Shown: in pieces, positions 33,554 to 43,150 of the stretch
How positions within the stretch are numbered: the first letter of the stretch is position 1
Layout: the number at the start of each line of letters is the position of its first letter
Assembly: GCA_002310235.1 (NCBI GenBank)
Contig: DBYO01000032.1
Coordinates: forward strand, 1 to 64,000
From: Bacteroidales bacterium UBA1184
GTDB taxonomy: Bacteria > Bacteroidota > Bacteroidia > Bacteroidales > ML635J-15
Length of the DNA: 64,000 bases
Reading direction: 5' to 3'
Position numbers and translations under genes: made by a program
Notes under the pieces: model-generated
Database searches by the model: none
What the model saw: only the letters and a program-made list of their open reading frames with translations
What the model was told of the DNA's origin: nothing

Positions 33554-36547
33554 TTATTTGCAATTATTGTAATGTTCGTTGATTTTTTTTACTATCACAT
33601 TGTGTCCGACTAGAGCTTCGGCGGTTTCGATTGCGGTAAGCGAGACGCCACAGAATCCATGAATGTTCACGTTTTGTCCCGTCAGGAACAAATTCTTTAC
33701 CTTGGTTGCAACCGCCATCTGCGAAAGCATCAGATTGCGGCTATCTTTCTGGAAACCATAGTTCGAGCCTTCCTTGTTTCCGAGAAAATCGCGGATTGTG
33801 AGTGGCGATGAGGCAAACGAAAATTCAATGCTTTCCCGGAAGTCTGGATATATTTTCTCCATCACATCGAAAACCTTTTCTGTTGTTTCTTTTTTCCATT
33901 GCTCGTATTCCTCGCCACGATGCCCAGTTTCGGTATTTTCCCATTTTTTGACATCGGCAAAATCCATCAAACTGATAATTGCCATTGTATTCGCAAATTT
34001 TCCTTGATTTTTTTCAGGTGGAGTAACATACATTATTCCTTTTGGCCAGTTTATATTATTGTTGTAATAAAAGTTGGCATGGTTTAGGAATGGGAAGGCA
34101 TTTTTCTTGAACTTAATGTAAACCTTAAAGCTCGAATTCGATTCGGGAATCAATTTCAATCGTTTTCTGAAAGCTGCAGGGAATGCGTCGCCACTGATGA
34201 TTTTCATTAGTACATCGGGGTGAACATCAGAAATATAGCTGTCGGCTACGTAGGATTTGTTATTCTTTGTCAGAACCTTTGTGACTGCGTGATCTTCGAC
34301 CTCAATTTTTGTAACCTCCTCGCTTGAAACGACTGAACCGCCAGCCTCCTCAATGATTTTTTCCAACATATCGACCATCTGCTGACCGCAGCCCACAAAC
34401 TGGAATGTTCCTCCAATATGCAAAACGCTTAGCAAAGCATTGAAAAAAGCAGGCGTTGTATCTTCCTCACCACCAAAAAGCGGTTTTAGGTAGCAGAGTA
34501 ATCTTTTTAGTTTTGGATTGTGTATGTATCTGTCTATTAGCTCGTTATATGGAGTAATAAAATCTTCACTCAGAGAAGTGAAATTTGGTTCTGTTGACCT
34601 TTCGCGTATGTAGAAAAGGTCTTCTTCCTGCGAAAGTTCAAATAGTTTGTCAATGTATAGCCTAATGTTTTCAGCCTCGTCGGGGAAGATTCCTGAAAGG
34701 TATCCAACAAGATTTTCCCTGCCTTTGGGAAGACAATATGTAGCGTTGTCGTCGGCTATGGTAACTACATCGCTGGCGTTGTAGTCGGTGGGCATAAGGT
34801 TCAATTTATCGGCAATGCCAAGATATTCAAAGATTTTGTAGAGGTTTCCGCCTTTGTTGAATCCTCCGAATATGTGCATTCCTGTTGCAAATTCAACTCC
34901 TTTGCGCCTAATTGTCTGCAAACCGCCACCTATTATGGCATTTTTCTCCAGAACGGTTACCTTGTAGTTCTCCTTGGCGAGCAAAGCTCCAGTAACAAGA
35001 CCGCCGAGTCCGCCTCCGATAATCAGCACAGACTTTTGTTCGACAGGTTTGACGAAAGCATTGGCCTCAAGCATTTGTCTCTTAATTACATCCTCGCCAA
35101 GCAATGCCGAACAAACATTCAATGTCCCGACCATTACGCCAAGTATTCCGTGTGCGTTTATATTTTGTCCCACCAAGTAGAAATTAGGCAACTTTGTCTT
35201 GTACGACACACGTCCTGCCAAGCCTAAAGTCAGATCTTTTGCCATACCATACATCGAGCCGCCAGGCGACAATGTATAGTCGCGGTAGGTAAGGGGAGTT
35301 GCCGTGTAATATTCATCAATGTACGACCTTAATCCAGGGAAATCCTTTTCAACGGCATCAAGTAATTTTTCCGCCTTTGCATGTTTAAACTGCTCGTACG
35401 ATTCACCTCGTTTACCAATAGTTGTTTGTGCCCATTCCGATAGTTCATCGGCAAGCATATAGGCGAGTATAACACCACTTCTTGCAAATTCTTGTTCTTT
35501 CTCGTGGCAATGGTGCATATACAAATAACCGCGTGGCCAAGTTGTGTCGTCGTAGTTTTCCATATCCCACGGTGATTTGCATGAATATCCGTAGAAATTG
35601 GTGTTCATATACCGCATTGCACTAGGTTTGAACTTAAGGAAAAGAGAAAATACGGATGGCGTATTCTTTATTGACTCTATCCTTGAATAGAAAGAAGGTC
35701 GCAATTCTTTTCCAGTAAACATCCTGCTCAACTGCATGGGATGCACGTCGGAAATAAATATGTCGCCTTCTACCAATTCTCCGTTTTCCAGTTCCACACT
35801 GGTTACCGAACCATTGTTGCAATGCGCTCTTACGACACGGCAACCTGTATAAATTTTGCCACCGTTTGATTTTATCACTTCGGCAAGAGCCTTTGCTATG
35901 TTGTCGCTTCCTCCTACAATCCTAAAAGCGCTTCGGTTGTAAAAATTCGACACGAATGCGTATGTGGAAAACGGTGTGCGGTTGCGTTGCGCTGCATATA
36001 GCGACATATCGCCCACAAGTACATTACGCAATGTAGGGTCTGATATGACTTCGTCGATTACCTCGTTGATGCTTGTTGTGAATAGGCGTAAGTCAAGCTG
36101 AGCATTTCTGTCTATACGGTTCAAGTCATAAAAAGGGGACTCCTGTGCAACTGTATCTACAAGTTGCCAATAGCGGCGAAGATTGTCCTTTTCATTTGGA
36201 AATCTTTCTGCCAGACTTTCAATCATCTGTTCGTGTCCGTTTGCTATGGAAAAACGTTCGCCATTGAGCGATATGGTATTGTACGAACTTGTATCCATAC
36301 GCGAAACTTCAACCTTGTTCTTGATACCAAGGAAGTTGAAATAGTTTGAAAGCACTTCTCCATCATCGAGACTGCCAACAAAATGCATTCCTGTTTCGAA
36401 CTTTACACCGTTTCGTTGGAAACATTGCAGGCAGCCTCCAATCTGTTTTGCCTGTTCAAGAATGGTTACTTCATAGCCGTTTTTTGCTAGAATTACACCT
36501 GTGGAAAGTCCACCAAGTCCACTTCCTATGACAATGCATTTTTTCAT
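33554..36547 (-). CDS. Tandem-fused CrtI-type FAD oxidoreductase
   Basis: 997 residues from the ATG at 36547 (4-base overlap with the MMPL gene; a longer start at 36565 would lie inside it). Two complete copies of a phytoene-desaturase/FAD-dependent oxidoreductase are joined head to tail. The first starts CIVIGSGLGGLSTGVILAKN and ends near FYLVGQNINAHGILG; the second starts VLIIGGGLGGLVTGALLAKE near residue 500 and ends LFLTGQNVNIHGFCG. Both have the GxGxxG FAD motif and ISDVHP segments. Ordinary relatives are ~490 residues. It may desaturate or isomerise the polyene or oxidise its ring. Confidence 0.93.
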   Translation of the reverse strand: MKKCIVIGSGLGGLSTGVILAKNGYEVTILEQAKQIGGCLQCFQRNGVKFETGMHFVGSLDDGEVLSNYFNFLGIKNKVEVSRMDTSSYNTISLNGERFSIANGHEQMIESLAERFPNEKDNLRRYWQLVDTVAQESPFYDLNRIDRNAQLDLRLFTTSINEVIDEVISDPTLRNVLVGDMSLYAAQRNRTPFSTYAFVSNFYNRSAFRIVGGSDNIAKALAEVIKSNGGKIYTGCRVVRAHCNNGSVTSVELENGELVEGDIFISDVHPMQLSRMFTGKELRPSFYSRIESIKNTPSVFSLFLKFKPSAMRYMNTNFYGYSCKSPWDMENYDDTTWPRGYLYMHHCHEKEQEFARSGVILAYMLADELSEWAQTTIGKRGESYEQFKHAKAEKLLDAVEKDFPGLRSYIDEYYTATPLTYRDYTLSPGGSMYGMAKDLTLGLAGRVSYKTKLPNFYLVGQNINAHGILGVMVGTLNVCSALLGEDVIKRQMLEANAFVKPVEQKSVLIIGGGLGGLVTGALLAKENYKVTVLEKNAIIGGGLQTIRRKGVEFATGMHIFGGFNKGGNLYKIFEYLGIADKLNLMPTDYNASDVVTIADDNATYCLPKGRENLVGYLSGIFPDEAENIRLYIDKLFELSQEEDLFYIRERSTEPNFTSLSEDFITPYNELIDRYIHNPKLKRLLCYLKPLFGGEEDTTPAFFNALLSVLHIGGTFQFVGCGQQMVDMLEKIIEEAGGSVVSSEEVTKIEVEDHAVTKVLTKNNKSYVADSYISDVHPDVLMKIISGDAFPAAFRKRLKLIPESNSSFKVYIKFKKNAFPFLNHANFYYNNNINWPKGIMYVTPPEKNQGKFANTMAIISLMDFADVKKWENTETGHRGEEYEQWKKETTEKVFDVMEKIYPDFRESIEFSFASSPLTIRDFLGNKEGSNYGFQKDSRNLMLSQMAVATKVKNLFLTGQNVNIHGFCGVSLTAIETAEALVGHNVIVKKINEHYNNCK

Positions 36548-39500
36548 TTCAGAAACGTTTGGCAATCAATTGTTAGTTCACAAGTTGGTAATTCGTTTTC
36601 ATCGTTGATGAAATGGAGATTCTGCGGAATGTAGGTGCAATGTGATGCTATCAGGAACTGGTCAATATCGGTTTCCAGGGCATATACTTGTGTTTGCCTG
36701 TGTACAAGAGCAATCGTCCATGCAAGTTCGCCGTATCCGCTGTTCTTTATTGCTATGCTACTGCCATGCATGGTGTTGATTTCTTCCGAATGCGCTTTTA
36801 TTTTCCTTATGTTAGCACGGCTGGAACGTTCCACATCGTTGCCTTTGTATATGTATTTGTAGCGTACAAGTTTTGATACGTATTCAGTGTCTTCGCATTT
36901 GTTGCGTATTTCTTCGAAATGTTCCAGATAGTATTTGTGGAAGTATGATGTCAACTCTCTTGCGGTAACAGATTGTACTTTTTCGGCCGAATACCTTTGT
37001 CCTATTTCAATGTGGAGAGCGCCTTCGCGCAGGATAATGTCATTTTTGGGCATTGCATGGTTGGCTCCATGTATGAATATTGGCAGAATGTCGATGTTGA
37101 GCGATTGTGCAAGTTGGAATGCCCCCTTGTGGAATCGCATTATTTCTCCAGTTACAGAACGTGTGCCTTCGGGGAAAATAACAACAGAATAACCTCTCGC
37201 TACAAGTTTTCTCAGTCGTTCTATATTCTTGTCGTAGCCGTCTGATACAGGATAAAATTCTGCATATCGGATAATTAATCCGTATATTGGATTTTTCCAT
37301 ACCCAGTCGTTGGTAAGTATAACTACCTTGTGCGACTGCATCATTATGCACGACAAGTCGAGGTGAGACTGGTGGTTGGCAATGATTACTGCCGGTTTTT
37401 CAAAGTCTTCTCCATTGGGATTGTCAAGCGAATATTTTACACCTGGAAGGCGTAGTATCGCAAATCTGTTGAAAACAACTATAAGCTTATGATACCAAAG
37501 TCGTTTGCGTTCGCTGTCACGACCGATAAGTTTGTAAAACAGTGTAAATGGCGTTACTATAACAAATGCCGATACGAAAAATACAAGAAGCGATACAAAT
37601 GTGTACAAAAGTCGCTTGATTGTTACAGGTACATCGCGGAGTTGTCCTTTTTTCTTTGTCAGCCAGTTGAAAATGACAGGAGGCAGGTAACATGCCATCA
37701 ATACAACAGTCATCATGCCTACTATTGCGACTTCGGCTAGCGACTTCATGGCTGGATGTTTTGCAAAAATCAGCGCTCCAATGCCAATAAACATCAGTAT
37801 TCCGGAGAGAATAACGCTGTTTCGGTAGTTTTTCAGCATCTTTTTGCCGTACGAGTATTCGTACAGCAGACCTTCGGTTATGAAAATGGTGTAGTCGTCG
37901 CCTTGTCCGAATATGAATGTCGCCAGAATTATGTTTACAATGTTGAATTTTATTCCGAAGAAGTACATCAAGCCCAATATCCAAGCCCAGCCAATAGTTA
38001 GTGGCAGGAATGCAAGTATCGACAATTCGAGTCGTCCGAACGAGATGCAAAGGAAGAAAAATACGACTATGCTGCATACATAAAGTATGTAGTCAAAATC
38101 TTCGGATAAAACCGTTACCAGATTGCTTCCAATATCCGACATGCTAAATGCAAAACCGTTGTCGGACAATGTTTGTCGAAGTTGTTGCTTCAAAGTGTCG
38201 GAGTATTCCGCTGGTACTCGCACAAAGTTTACAACACGTGTTAGTGTGTCGTGCTGTAGGGTATAGTTTTTGCATAGTTCAAGTAGCGGCTGCATTTCGT
38301 CTTGCGACTTTGTGTCGTATTGTTTGCCGATGTTATCGGTAAATGGTACGAATGCATTTGCGGTAAATCCGTTTGCAATGGCTTCTCTGTTTATTTCGTT
38401 GGCAATGTCGGCATGTCGTTGCCAGAAGTCATTCCATCTTTCAATCGATTCTTTTTGCTTCTCGTTTGACGGCAAAAGTCCATCGGGCCCCGAAATGCTT
38501 ACATTTACATTCTGCGGAATCGATTTTTTAAGGTTGCTAATTATTTTTTCGTTTTGTTGCAGTGCTTGCTGTAGGTCGTTGCTTTCCGAAACTACATAAA
38601 TAAGGTCTGTTTTGCCTTCCTTTTGCATCGATTCGTTGAGCAGGGCAATGTCTTCCTTCTGTTGCTCTGTCATGTAGTTGATGTTGTGTAGGTCTGAATC
38701 GAAGGTCGTTTCTTGGCTGTAGTAGCCGAGGATGATGGTTACGATTACCAAAGGCCAGAAGGCAAAAGTCTTTATTTTACGCCATTTTTCGTTCGGTTCT
38801 TTTCCGCTATCAACGAAAAGTTTGTGCTTCTTTTTCGGTACGACAGCCAGCAGAGGCAGGAAAACCATTACGAAAAGTATAGTACCGATAAGCATTAGTG
38901 CGCCGAATAGACCAAGATCGTGCATTGCTTCGGCTTTTACGAATATCAAGCAGGCGAATGCCGCTACGGTTGTGATGTTTCCGATAACCAGCGGTTGGAT
39001 TACATCTTTAAGTGCTTCGCGCTTGTCGGGTTGCTGCTTTATGTGGTCAAGATAGTGGAGTGGGTAGTTAACAGCAATGCCCAAAATTACCGAGCCAATG
39101 CCAATGACAATTATCGATATGCTTGTCTTGAATAAGGCTATGATTGCCAAAGCGAAAATCCAGCCGAAAAGAATTGATATGCCGAGCCAAATAAGGTTTC
39201 GTTTCCTTGCCATGGTGAACATAAGTATGCCGAAAATCAGCACTAGGGCAATGGCTATCGAAAGGAAACTATCATGTTTTATCTGCTGGGCGTTGGTAAC
39301 GGCTATGGTAGGTGCGCCTACTGCCGAAATTTTTACATTCTGATGGTTTTGTGCAGTGGTGTCAATGACATTGTTTATCAGTTCGACCAGTATGGCGTTG
39401 TTTTTTGTGTCGCTACCGGCAAAAGGAGAGGAGAAGAATGCAAAAGCCTTGTCTCCGCTTTCGTTCATCAGGTATTCGTCGTTTATTACAAAACCTTCGG

Positions 39501-40068
39501 TGGCGTTCAATGCTGTCAGTCTCTGTAAGGTTGGAGAATATAGGTTTAGCGGGTCGGCTTTTATTCCTTCCACAATGAAACTTGCAGTCGGAAACGAAAG
39601 CATTCGCTTGATGTTTTGCAGGCAGGTGGCAACATGGCAGGTGTCGGCAAGTAGCGAATCCATTCTCTGGAAGTCGTTTTCGGTAAGGAACAAAGGTTGG
39701 TTCTCGCGTATGAAATCAATTGCATCGAAAACTTGTCCGTCGTCAATTTTGCATCTTAGATCGTTTACTAGATGCGATGTGTCGGCTTCCTCCCAGTTTG
39801 TTTCAAAGTCGTCAACAGCCGACATAAGTTCATCGGTGTCGTCCGATGAGAAGATTATTGTAATTTGTCCTTGATTGCTCAGGTCGTTGTAAACTGAGGT
39901 GTATTTTTCCTTTTCGGGGTCGGTGGGCAGAAAGTCGGCAATGTTTTCCTTATAGTCTAGTTGCAAAGCAGAAAGTACGCACAGTGCGGTAATTGTCAAT
40001 AATATGATTATTGAAAGAACTTTGCGCTTTGACAGGTAGTCGTATATCGATAGGAAAAATCTATTCAT
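36544..40068 (-). CDS. MMPL exporter fused to acyltransferase and methyltransferase-like domains
   Basis: 1174 residues. About 1-810 is an RND/MMPL-family exporter with two sets of membrane helices around large periplasmic loops (VLSIIILLTITALCVLSALQ, then SIAIALVLIFGILMF, and VNIILATFIFGQGDDYTIF). Residues ~850-1060 form a 1-acylglycerol-3-phosphate acyltransferase: NHQSHLD (898-904) and FPEGTRS (965-971). About 1090-1174 resembles a shortened Rossmann methyltransferase core (SSIAIKNSGYGELA, VYALETDIDQF). Similar fused exporters are known in flexirubin/aryl polyene clusters. It probably moves the acylated polyene to the outer leaflet or periplasm. The ATG overlaps the glycosyltransferase end by 8 bases. 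Confidence 0.93.
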   Translation of the reverse strand: MNRFFLSIYDYLSKRKVLSIIILLTITALCVLSALQLDYKENIADFLPTDPEKEKYTSVYNDLSNQGQITIIFSSDDTDELMSAVDDFETNWEEADTSHLVNDLRCKIDDGQVFDAIDFIRENQPLFLTENDFQRMDSLLADTCHVATCLQNIKRMLSFPTASFIVEGIKADPLNLYSPTLQRLTALNATEGFVINDEYLMNESGDKAFAFFSSPFAGSDTKNNAILVELINNVIDTTAQNHQNVKISAVGAPTIAVTNAQQIKHDSFLSIAIALVLIFGILMFTMARKRNLIWLGISILFGWIFALAIIALFKTSISIIVIGIGSVILGIAVNYPLHYLDHIKQQPDKREALKDVIQPLVIGNITTVAAFACLIFVKAEAMHDLGLFGALMLIGTILFVMVFLPLLAVVPKKKHKLFVDSGKEPNEKWRKIKTFAFWPLVIVTIILGYYSQETTFDSDLHNINYMTEQQKEDIALLNESMQKEGKTDLIYVVSESNDLQQALQQNEKIISNLKKSIPQNVNVSISGPDGLLPSNEKQKESIERWNDFWQRHADIANEINREAIANGFTANAFVPFTDNIGKQYDTKSQDEMQPLLELCKNYTLQHDTLTRVVNFVRVPAEYSDTLKQQLRQTLSDNGFAFSMSDIGSNLVTVLSEDFDYILYVCSIVVFFFLCISFGRLELSILAFLPLTIGWAWILGLMYFFGIKFNIVNIILATFIFGQGDDYTIFITEGLLYEYSYGKKMLKNYRNSVILSGILMFIGIGALIFAKHPAMKSLAEVAIVGMMTVVLMACYLPPVIFNWLTKKKGQLRDVPVTIKRLLYTFVSLLVFFVSAFVIVTPFTLFYKLIGRDSERKRLWYHKLIVVFNRFAILRLPGVKYSLDNPNGEDFEKPAVIIANHQSHLDLSCIMMQSHKVVILTNDWVWKNPIYGLIIRYAEFYPVSDGYDKNIERLRKLVARGYSVVIFPEGTRSVTGEIMRFHKGAFQLAQSLNIDILPIFIHGANHAMPKNDIILREGALHIEIGQRYSAEKVQSVTARELTSYFHKYYLEHFEEIRNKCEDTEYVSKLVRYKYIYKGNDVERSSRANIRKIKAHSEEINTMHGSSIAIKNSGYGELAWTIALVHRQTQVYALETDIDQFLIASHCTYIPQNLHFINDENELPTCELTIDCQTFLK

Positions 40069-40810
40069 GCGACCTCCATTTCCTTATTAGTAGTGACGGC
40101 CATCCGTATAAAATCGCCACGAAGCAAAGTATTGTGTTCAGTATGCTGATTCTGAAGAAGTCCCAGAAAGGCCTGAAATGCGAAATGCGTTCCTCGGCTT
40201 TGGGATAGAATACATTTATCTTAATGGGAATCAGAGGTATGTTGCGCCATGCTGAGAAAACAAGCAACTCTAATTCGGCTTCGTACCGGGATGTAATCAT
40301 ACAAAGACTAGGCATGTTTTTGAGTGGATATAGTCTATAGCCAGTCTGTGTGTCGGGTAGATTGATGCCAGTTTGAACTCTGAACCAGAAGTTTGAGAAC
40401 TTGTTGGCAAATGTATTGCCACCAGGCATGTTTTCTTGTTTCAGATTTCTGCTTCCGACTATTAATGCATTTCGTTTTTGCCTTATGGCATCAATGAACA
40501 AGGGAATGTCTTCAGGAAAATGCTGTCCGTCCGAGTCGATTGTAATTGCATAGTCGAAACCGAGTTCTCTTGCCTTTTCGAAGCCTTTTTTCAGGGCGTA
40601 TCCTTTGCCACGGTTCTTGCCGTAGTCAACTACAGTGATTTTGTCACCCAGCGATGTTATAATTTCTGGTGTATTGTCTGTGCAGCCGTCGTTTACAATG
40701 ATTAAATCATTTGTAAACGCCAACACGCGTTCCGCGACATTCCGCAGAGTTCCGCCGTTGTTGTAGGTTGGCATTATTACGCACAGTTTCAATGCGTCAG
40801 ATTCTTTCAT
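40061..40810 (-). CDS. Family 2 glycosyltransferase
   Basis: 249 residues. GT2 motifs: CVIMPTYNNGGTLRNV, LIIVNDGCTDNT, a DYGKNRGKGYALKKG segment and the metal-binding TIDSDGQHFPED. One C-terminal hydrophobic segment (FWDFFRISILNTILCFVAIL) suggests membrane attachment, like dolichyl-phosphate mannose synthase relatives. It may add a sugar to a lipid carrier or to the aryl polyene lipid. It overlaps the dehydratase gene by 14 bases and the exporter gene by 8. Confidence 0.92.
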   Translation of the reverse strand: MKESDALKLCVIMPTYNNGGTLRNVAERVLAFTNDLIIVNDGCTDNTPEIITSLGDKITVVDYGKNRGKGYALKKGFEKARELGFDYAITIDSDGQHFPEDIPLFIDAIRQKRNALIVGSRNLKQENMPGGNTFANKFSNFWFRVQTGINLPDTQTGYRLYPLKNMPSLCMITSRYEAELELLVFSAWRNIPLIPIKINVFYPKAEERISHFRPFWDFFRISILNTILCFVAILYGWPSLLIRKWRSHE

Positions 40811-41168
40811 AGCTGAATATAAGTGATATTTTGGCGTAAATTGTTGTTTCGTCGTTCACTAGTACCTGTACCTTGCAGCCGTTTCCCTCTTCCTTGAAGT
40901 TTGAGAATACGTATTTGATTCTTTTGCCTTCGGCAGGAATAATAACAGATAGAAATTTTACATTTTTAACGTTTTTGAGCCACAATTTACGGTTTATTTT
41001 GTTTTCAAGAAGTTCTCCTGCGGTCTTAATTATGCACACGCCAGGAGTGATTGGATTTCCAGGAAAATGTGCCTTATATATTATGTGAGACGGATTTGTT
41101 TCTATTTCAGCTACAAATCCGTTTTCGTTGTCTTCGACATTGATGGTTGTATATAGGTTGTCTGTCAT
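40797..41168 (-). CDS. Hotdog-fold dehydratase with intact active His
   Basis: 123 residues from the ATG at 41168 (ATGA overlap with the LolA-like gene). IIYKAHFPGNPITPGVCII is the 3-hydroxyacyl-ACP dehydratase motif with the catalytic His. The rest is a single hotdog domain. It should dehydrate the beta-hydroxy intermediate during polyene extension, as the FabZ-like ApeI-type proteins of aryl polyene clusters do. Confidence 0.88.
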   Translation of the reverse strand: MTDNLYTTINVEDNENGFVAEIETNPSHIIYKAHFPGNPITPGVCIIKTAGELLENKINRKLWLKNVKNVKFLSVIIPAEGKRIKYVFSNFKEEGNGCKVQVLVNDETTIYAKISLIFSYERI

Positions 41169-41764
41169 TTGCATGTTTCGGTGTTTGCGTTCAGTATGAT
41201 GTCGGTAAACTGTATTGTGGTATTGTCGCCGTTGGCTTCGGTGAGGACAACCTTGTTGATGATGTCCCTTTTCTTTTCGAAATAGAATGTCATTGTGCTG
41301 AACATTCGTTTCATGTCGCTCTTTTTCGGTTTCATGTCGGCACGCCAGAAGTTGCCGTCGCTGGAAATTGTAACGTCGAATGTTGACTTGTCGAACAGAT
41401 TTTTGCCAGTGGCACTACTCATGATAATTTTCATCATGCCTTGGTACATTCTGTTTTTTGTGTCAAGAATTTCCTCTTTCCCATCGGAAATCTTTGTCAT
41501 TTTTTCTCCGTCAACTTTGATTGCAAATGGGTATGGGTCGGTGTATTCCCATTTCATCTTGTCGGGCGCTACATAGCACATTCTGCCTTTCGAAACCGTA
41601 GGTTCTGCAAGCATCGACATTGTCTTGTTTTGCGTGAAGTTGCATTGCATCGATTTCATCGAAGCAGCGGCTTGCGTCAACTTAGCCATTATTTCGTCGT
41701 TAGATTGAGCGAAACTGAAAATGCTTGCGACTAAGGCAATTATAATTAAAAAAATCTTTTTCAT
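41165..41764 (-). CDS. LolA-like outer membrane lipoprotein carrier
   Basis: 199 residues with a signal peptide (ending FSFAQ). The LolA fold is indicated by MAKLTQAAASMKSMQCNFTQ, KGRMCYVAPDKMKWEYTDPYPFAI and LDTKNRMYQGMMK. It is a periplasmic lipid-binding carrier. Aryl polyene clusters carry a dedicated LolA-like protein, thought to move the finished lipid across the periplasm. One base from the small transporter gene. Confidence 0.9.
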   Translation of the reverse strand: MKKIFLIIIALVASIFSFAQSNDEIMAKLTQAAASMKSMQCNFTQNKTMSMLAEPTVSKGRMCYVAPDKMKWEYTDPYPFAIKVDGEKMTKISDGKEEILDTKNRMYQGMMKIIMSSATGKNLFDKSTFDVTISSDGNFWRADMKPKKSDMKRMFSTMTFYFEKKRDIINKVVLTEANGDNTTIQFTDIILNANTETCK

Positions 41765-41765
41765 C

Positions 41766-42119
41766 TCATTTTAGAATTAAGAAACAACCAGATACGACAA
41801 GAATCAGGCCAATCCATCGCGAAAAAGGAATACTTTCTCCAAAAACTAACCATGCAGCCAACATTCCGAATACGAACGATAAGCTTGTCAGAGGGTAGGC
41901 TTGGCTGAACGGGAATTTTTTCAGAATGAAAAACCATAGTACGGTTGCAAGTCCGAAGCTAACTCCACATGCCAGTAGCCACCAGTCGGTTGCAACAGAC
42001 TTGAAGTATGCCCACGACCACTCGAATTTGCCCAACTTTTCCAGTCCAAGCTTAAGCAGCACCTGTCCTCCTGCGAGGAAAAACGTTTGCAACGATACTA
42101 ATCCAAAAATCTTCCACAC
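41766..42119 (-). CDS. Small DMT/EamA-type membrane protein
   Basis: 117 residues, starting at GTG (42119; the protein begins MWKIFGLVSLQTFF). Four membrane helices are seen, with QVLLKLGLEKLG, WFFILKKFPFSQAYPLTSLSFVFG and a final RWIGLILVVSGCFLILK, the half-size EamA/SMR layout seen also in ArnE/F flippases. It would work as a dimer. Within this operon it may flip a lipid-linked intermediate. 2 bases after the ketosynthase-like gene. Confidence 0.86.
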   Translation of the reverse strand: MWKIFGLVSLQTFFLAGGQVLLKLGLEKLGKFEWSWAYFKSVATDWWLLACGVSFGLATVLWFFILKKFPFSQAYPLTSLSFVFGMLAAWLVFGESIPFSRWIGLILVVSGCFLILK

Positions 42120-42121
42120 GG

Positions 42122-43150
42122 TTATTTCTCCAATAGCGTTAATGAATAGTTCGTTCCATCGGAACGATTGAAAATTAAAATGTTATTAGGTTTCTTGTCG
42201 GTGATGTCCTTTTCGTTTACGAATAAATTGCGAGCTACGAAACCCGATTTCAGGCATTGTGCTGCGACATAAAAGCCGATTCCCGAAGCGGTAAAACTTT
42301 CACCGAACAGATTTTTGTATTTCAGCAAAGGTCTGTCGCCAAAGAGTGCTTTTGTTTCTGACATGTATTCTTCATCGTTTTCTTTATAGCCACTGATACC
42401 TGTGAGTATGAAGTCGATGTCGGAACATGTTTTGCCATTTTCTTGCAGGAACTTTGCAACTTTTTCTTTCAACGAGTCAATTCCATGCTGATGTATTATT
42501 TTGTGACCTGACAGTTTACACAATGCATTATCCTGCTTGTCGGACAAAATCACAGAAACGGCTGCCTCTCCGCAAATTTCATTGTCGAAACCTATTACGC
42601 CGCCTTTTTTCAGGATCTGATAAAAGGTTTCGGTCATTTCATCGTGACCACCGACTAAAGCCGAACTTATTTTGTTGAGGCGGAATTGCAGATAAGCGTC
42701 GTAAAGTGCGCTATCGAACGATATTTCCTTATGTGCGTAAGTGGCGTTGTAGCCGTGATTCTTGATTTGTATTGCAATCAGTGAACTTATTGTATTGTGG
42801 GTTGATTGCATGAAATATGTCGGTTTTAGCAGTTGTTCGCCTTCTTTTGAAAGGGCATCGAGGAAAAATTCGGTGTTTTCGATACATCCGTAGCCTGTTC
42901 CGGTTACTATTGCATCAACAGATTCAAGTCCCGATGCTTTCAGAGCTTCTTTCGACGTTGCAAGTGCACGCTTTAGGATTTTTCCCATACGCCGTGCTTC
43001 GATAGGAGATACGTATTCCTTGAAACTCGGATCAATGGAACGGGTGAAATCCACGTTGTACAATTCAGGAGAAGTCATCCATTCTTCGGATAATGGCTGC
43101 TGTATCGAAATCTGCTTTGCAGAAAGTACATATATCTCTTTGTTCGTCAT
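42122..43150 (-). CDS. Ketosynthase-like chain-length factor
   Basis: 342 residues with a thiolase/ketosynthase fold (EARRMGKILKRALATSKEAL, VDAIVTGTGYGCIENTEFF, FMQSTHNTISSLIAIQIK, LVGGHDEMTE, GESFTASGIGFYVAAQ). The position of the nucleophile Cys is occupied by a YAHKEISFDS segment with no Cys, so it cannot condense by itself. It likely pairs with the active ketosynthase encoded directly upstream (ATGA overlap) and sets chain length, like ApeC-type factors. Confidence 0.88.
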   Translation of the reverse strand: MTNKEIYVLSAKQISIQQPLSEEWMTSPELYNVDFTRSIDPSFKEYVSPIEARRMGKILKRALATSKEALKASGLESVDAIVTGTGYGCIENTEFFLDALSKEGEQLLKPTYFMQSTHNTISSLIAIQIKNHGYNATYAHKEISFDSALYDAYLQFRLNKISSALVGGHDEMTETFYQILKKGGVIGFDNEICGEAAVSVILSDKQDNALCKLSGHKIIHQHGIDSLKEKVAKFLQENGKTCSDIDFILTGISGYKENDEEYMSETKALFGDRPLLKYKNLFGESFTASGIGFYVAAQCLKSGFVARNLFVNEKDITDKKPNNILIFNRSDGTNYSLTLLEK

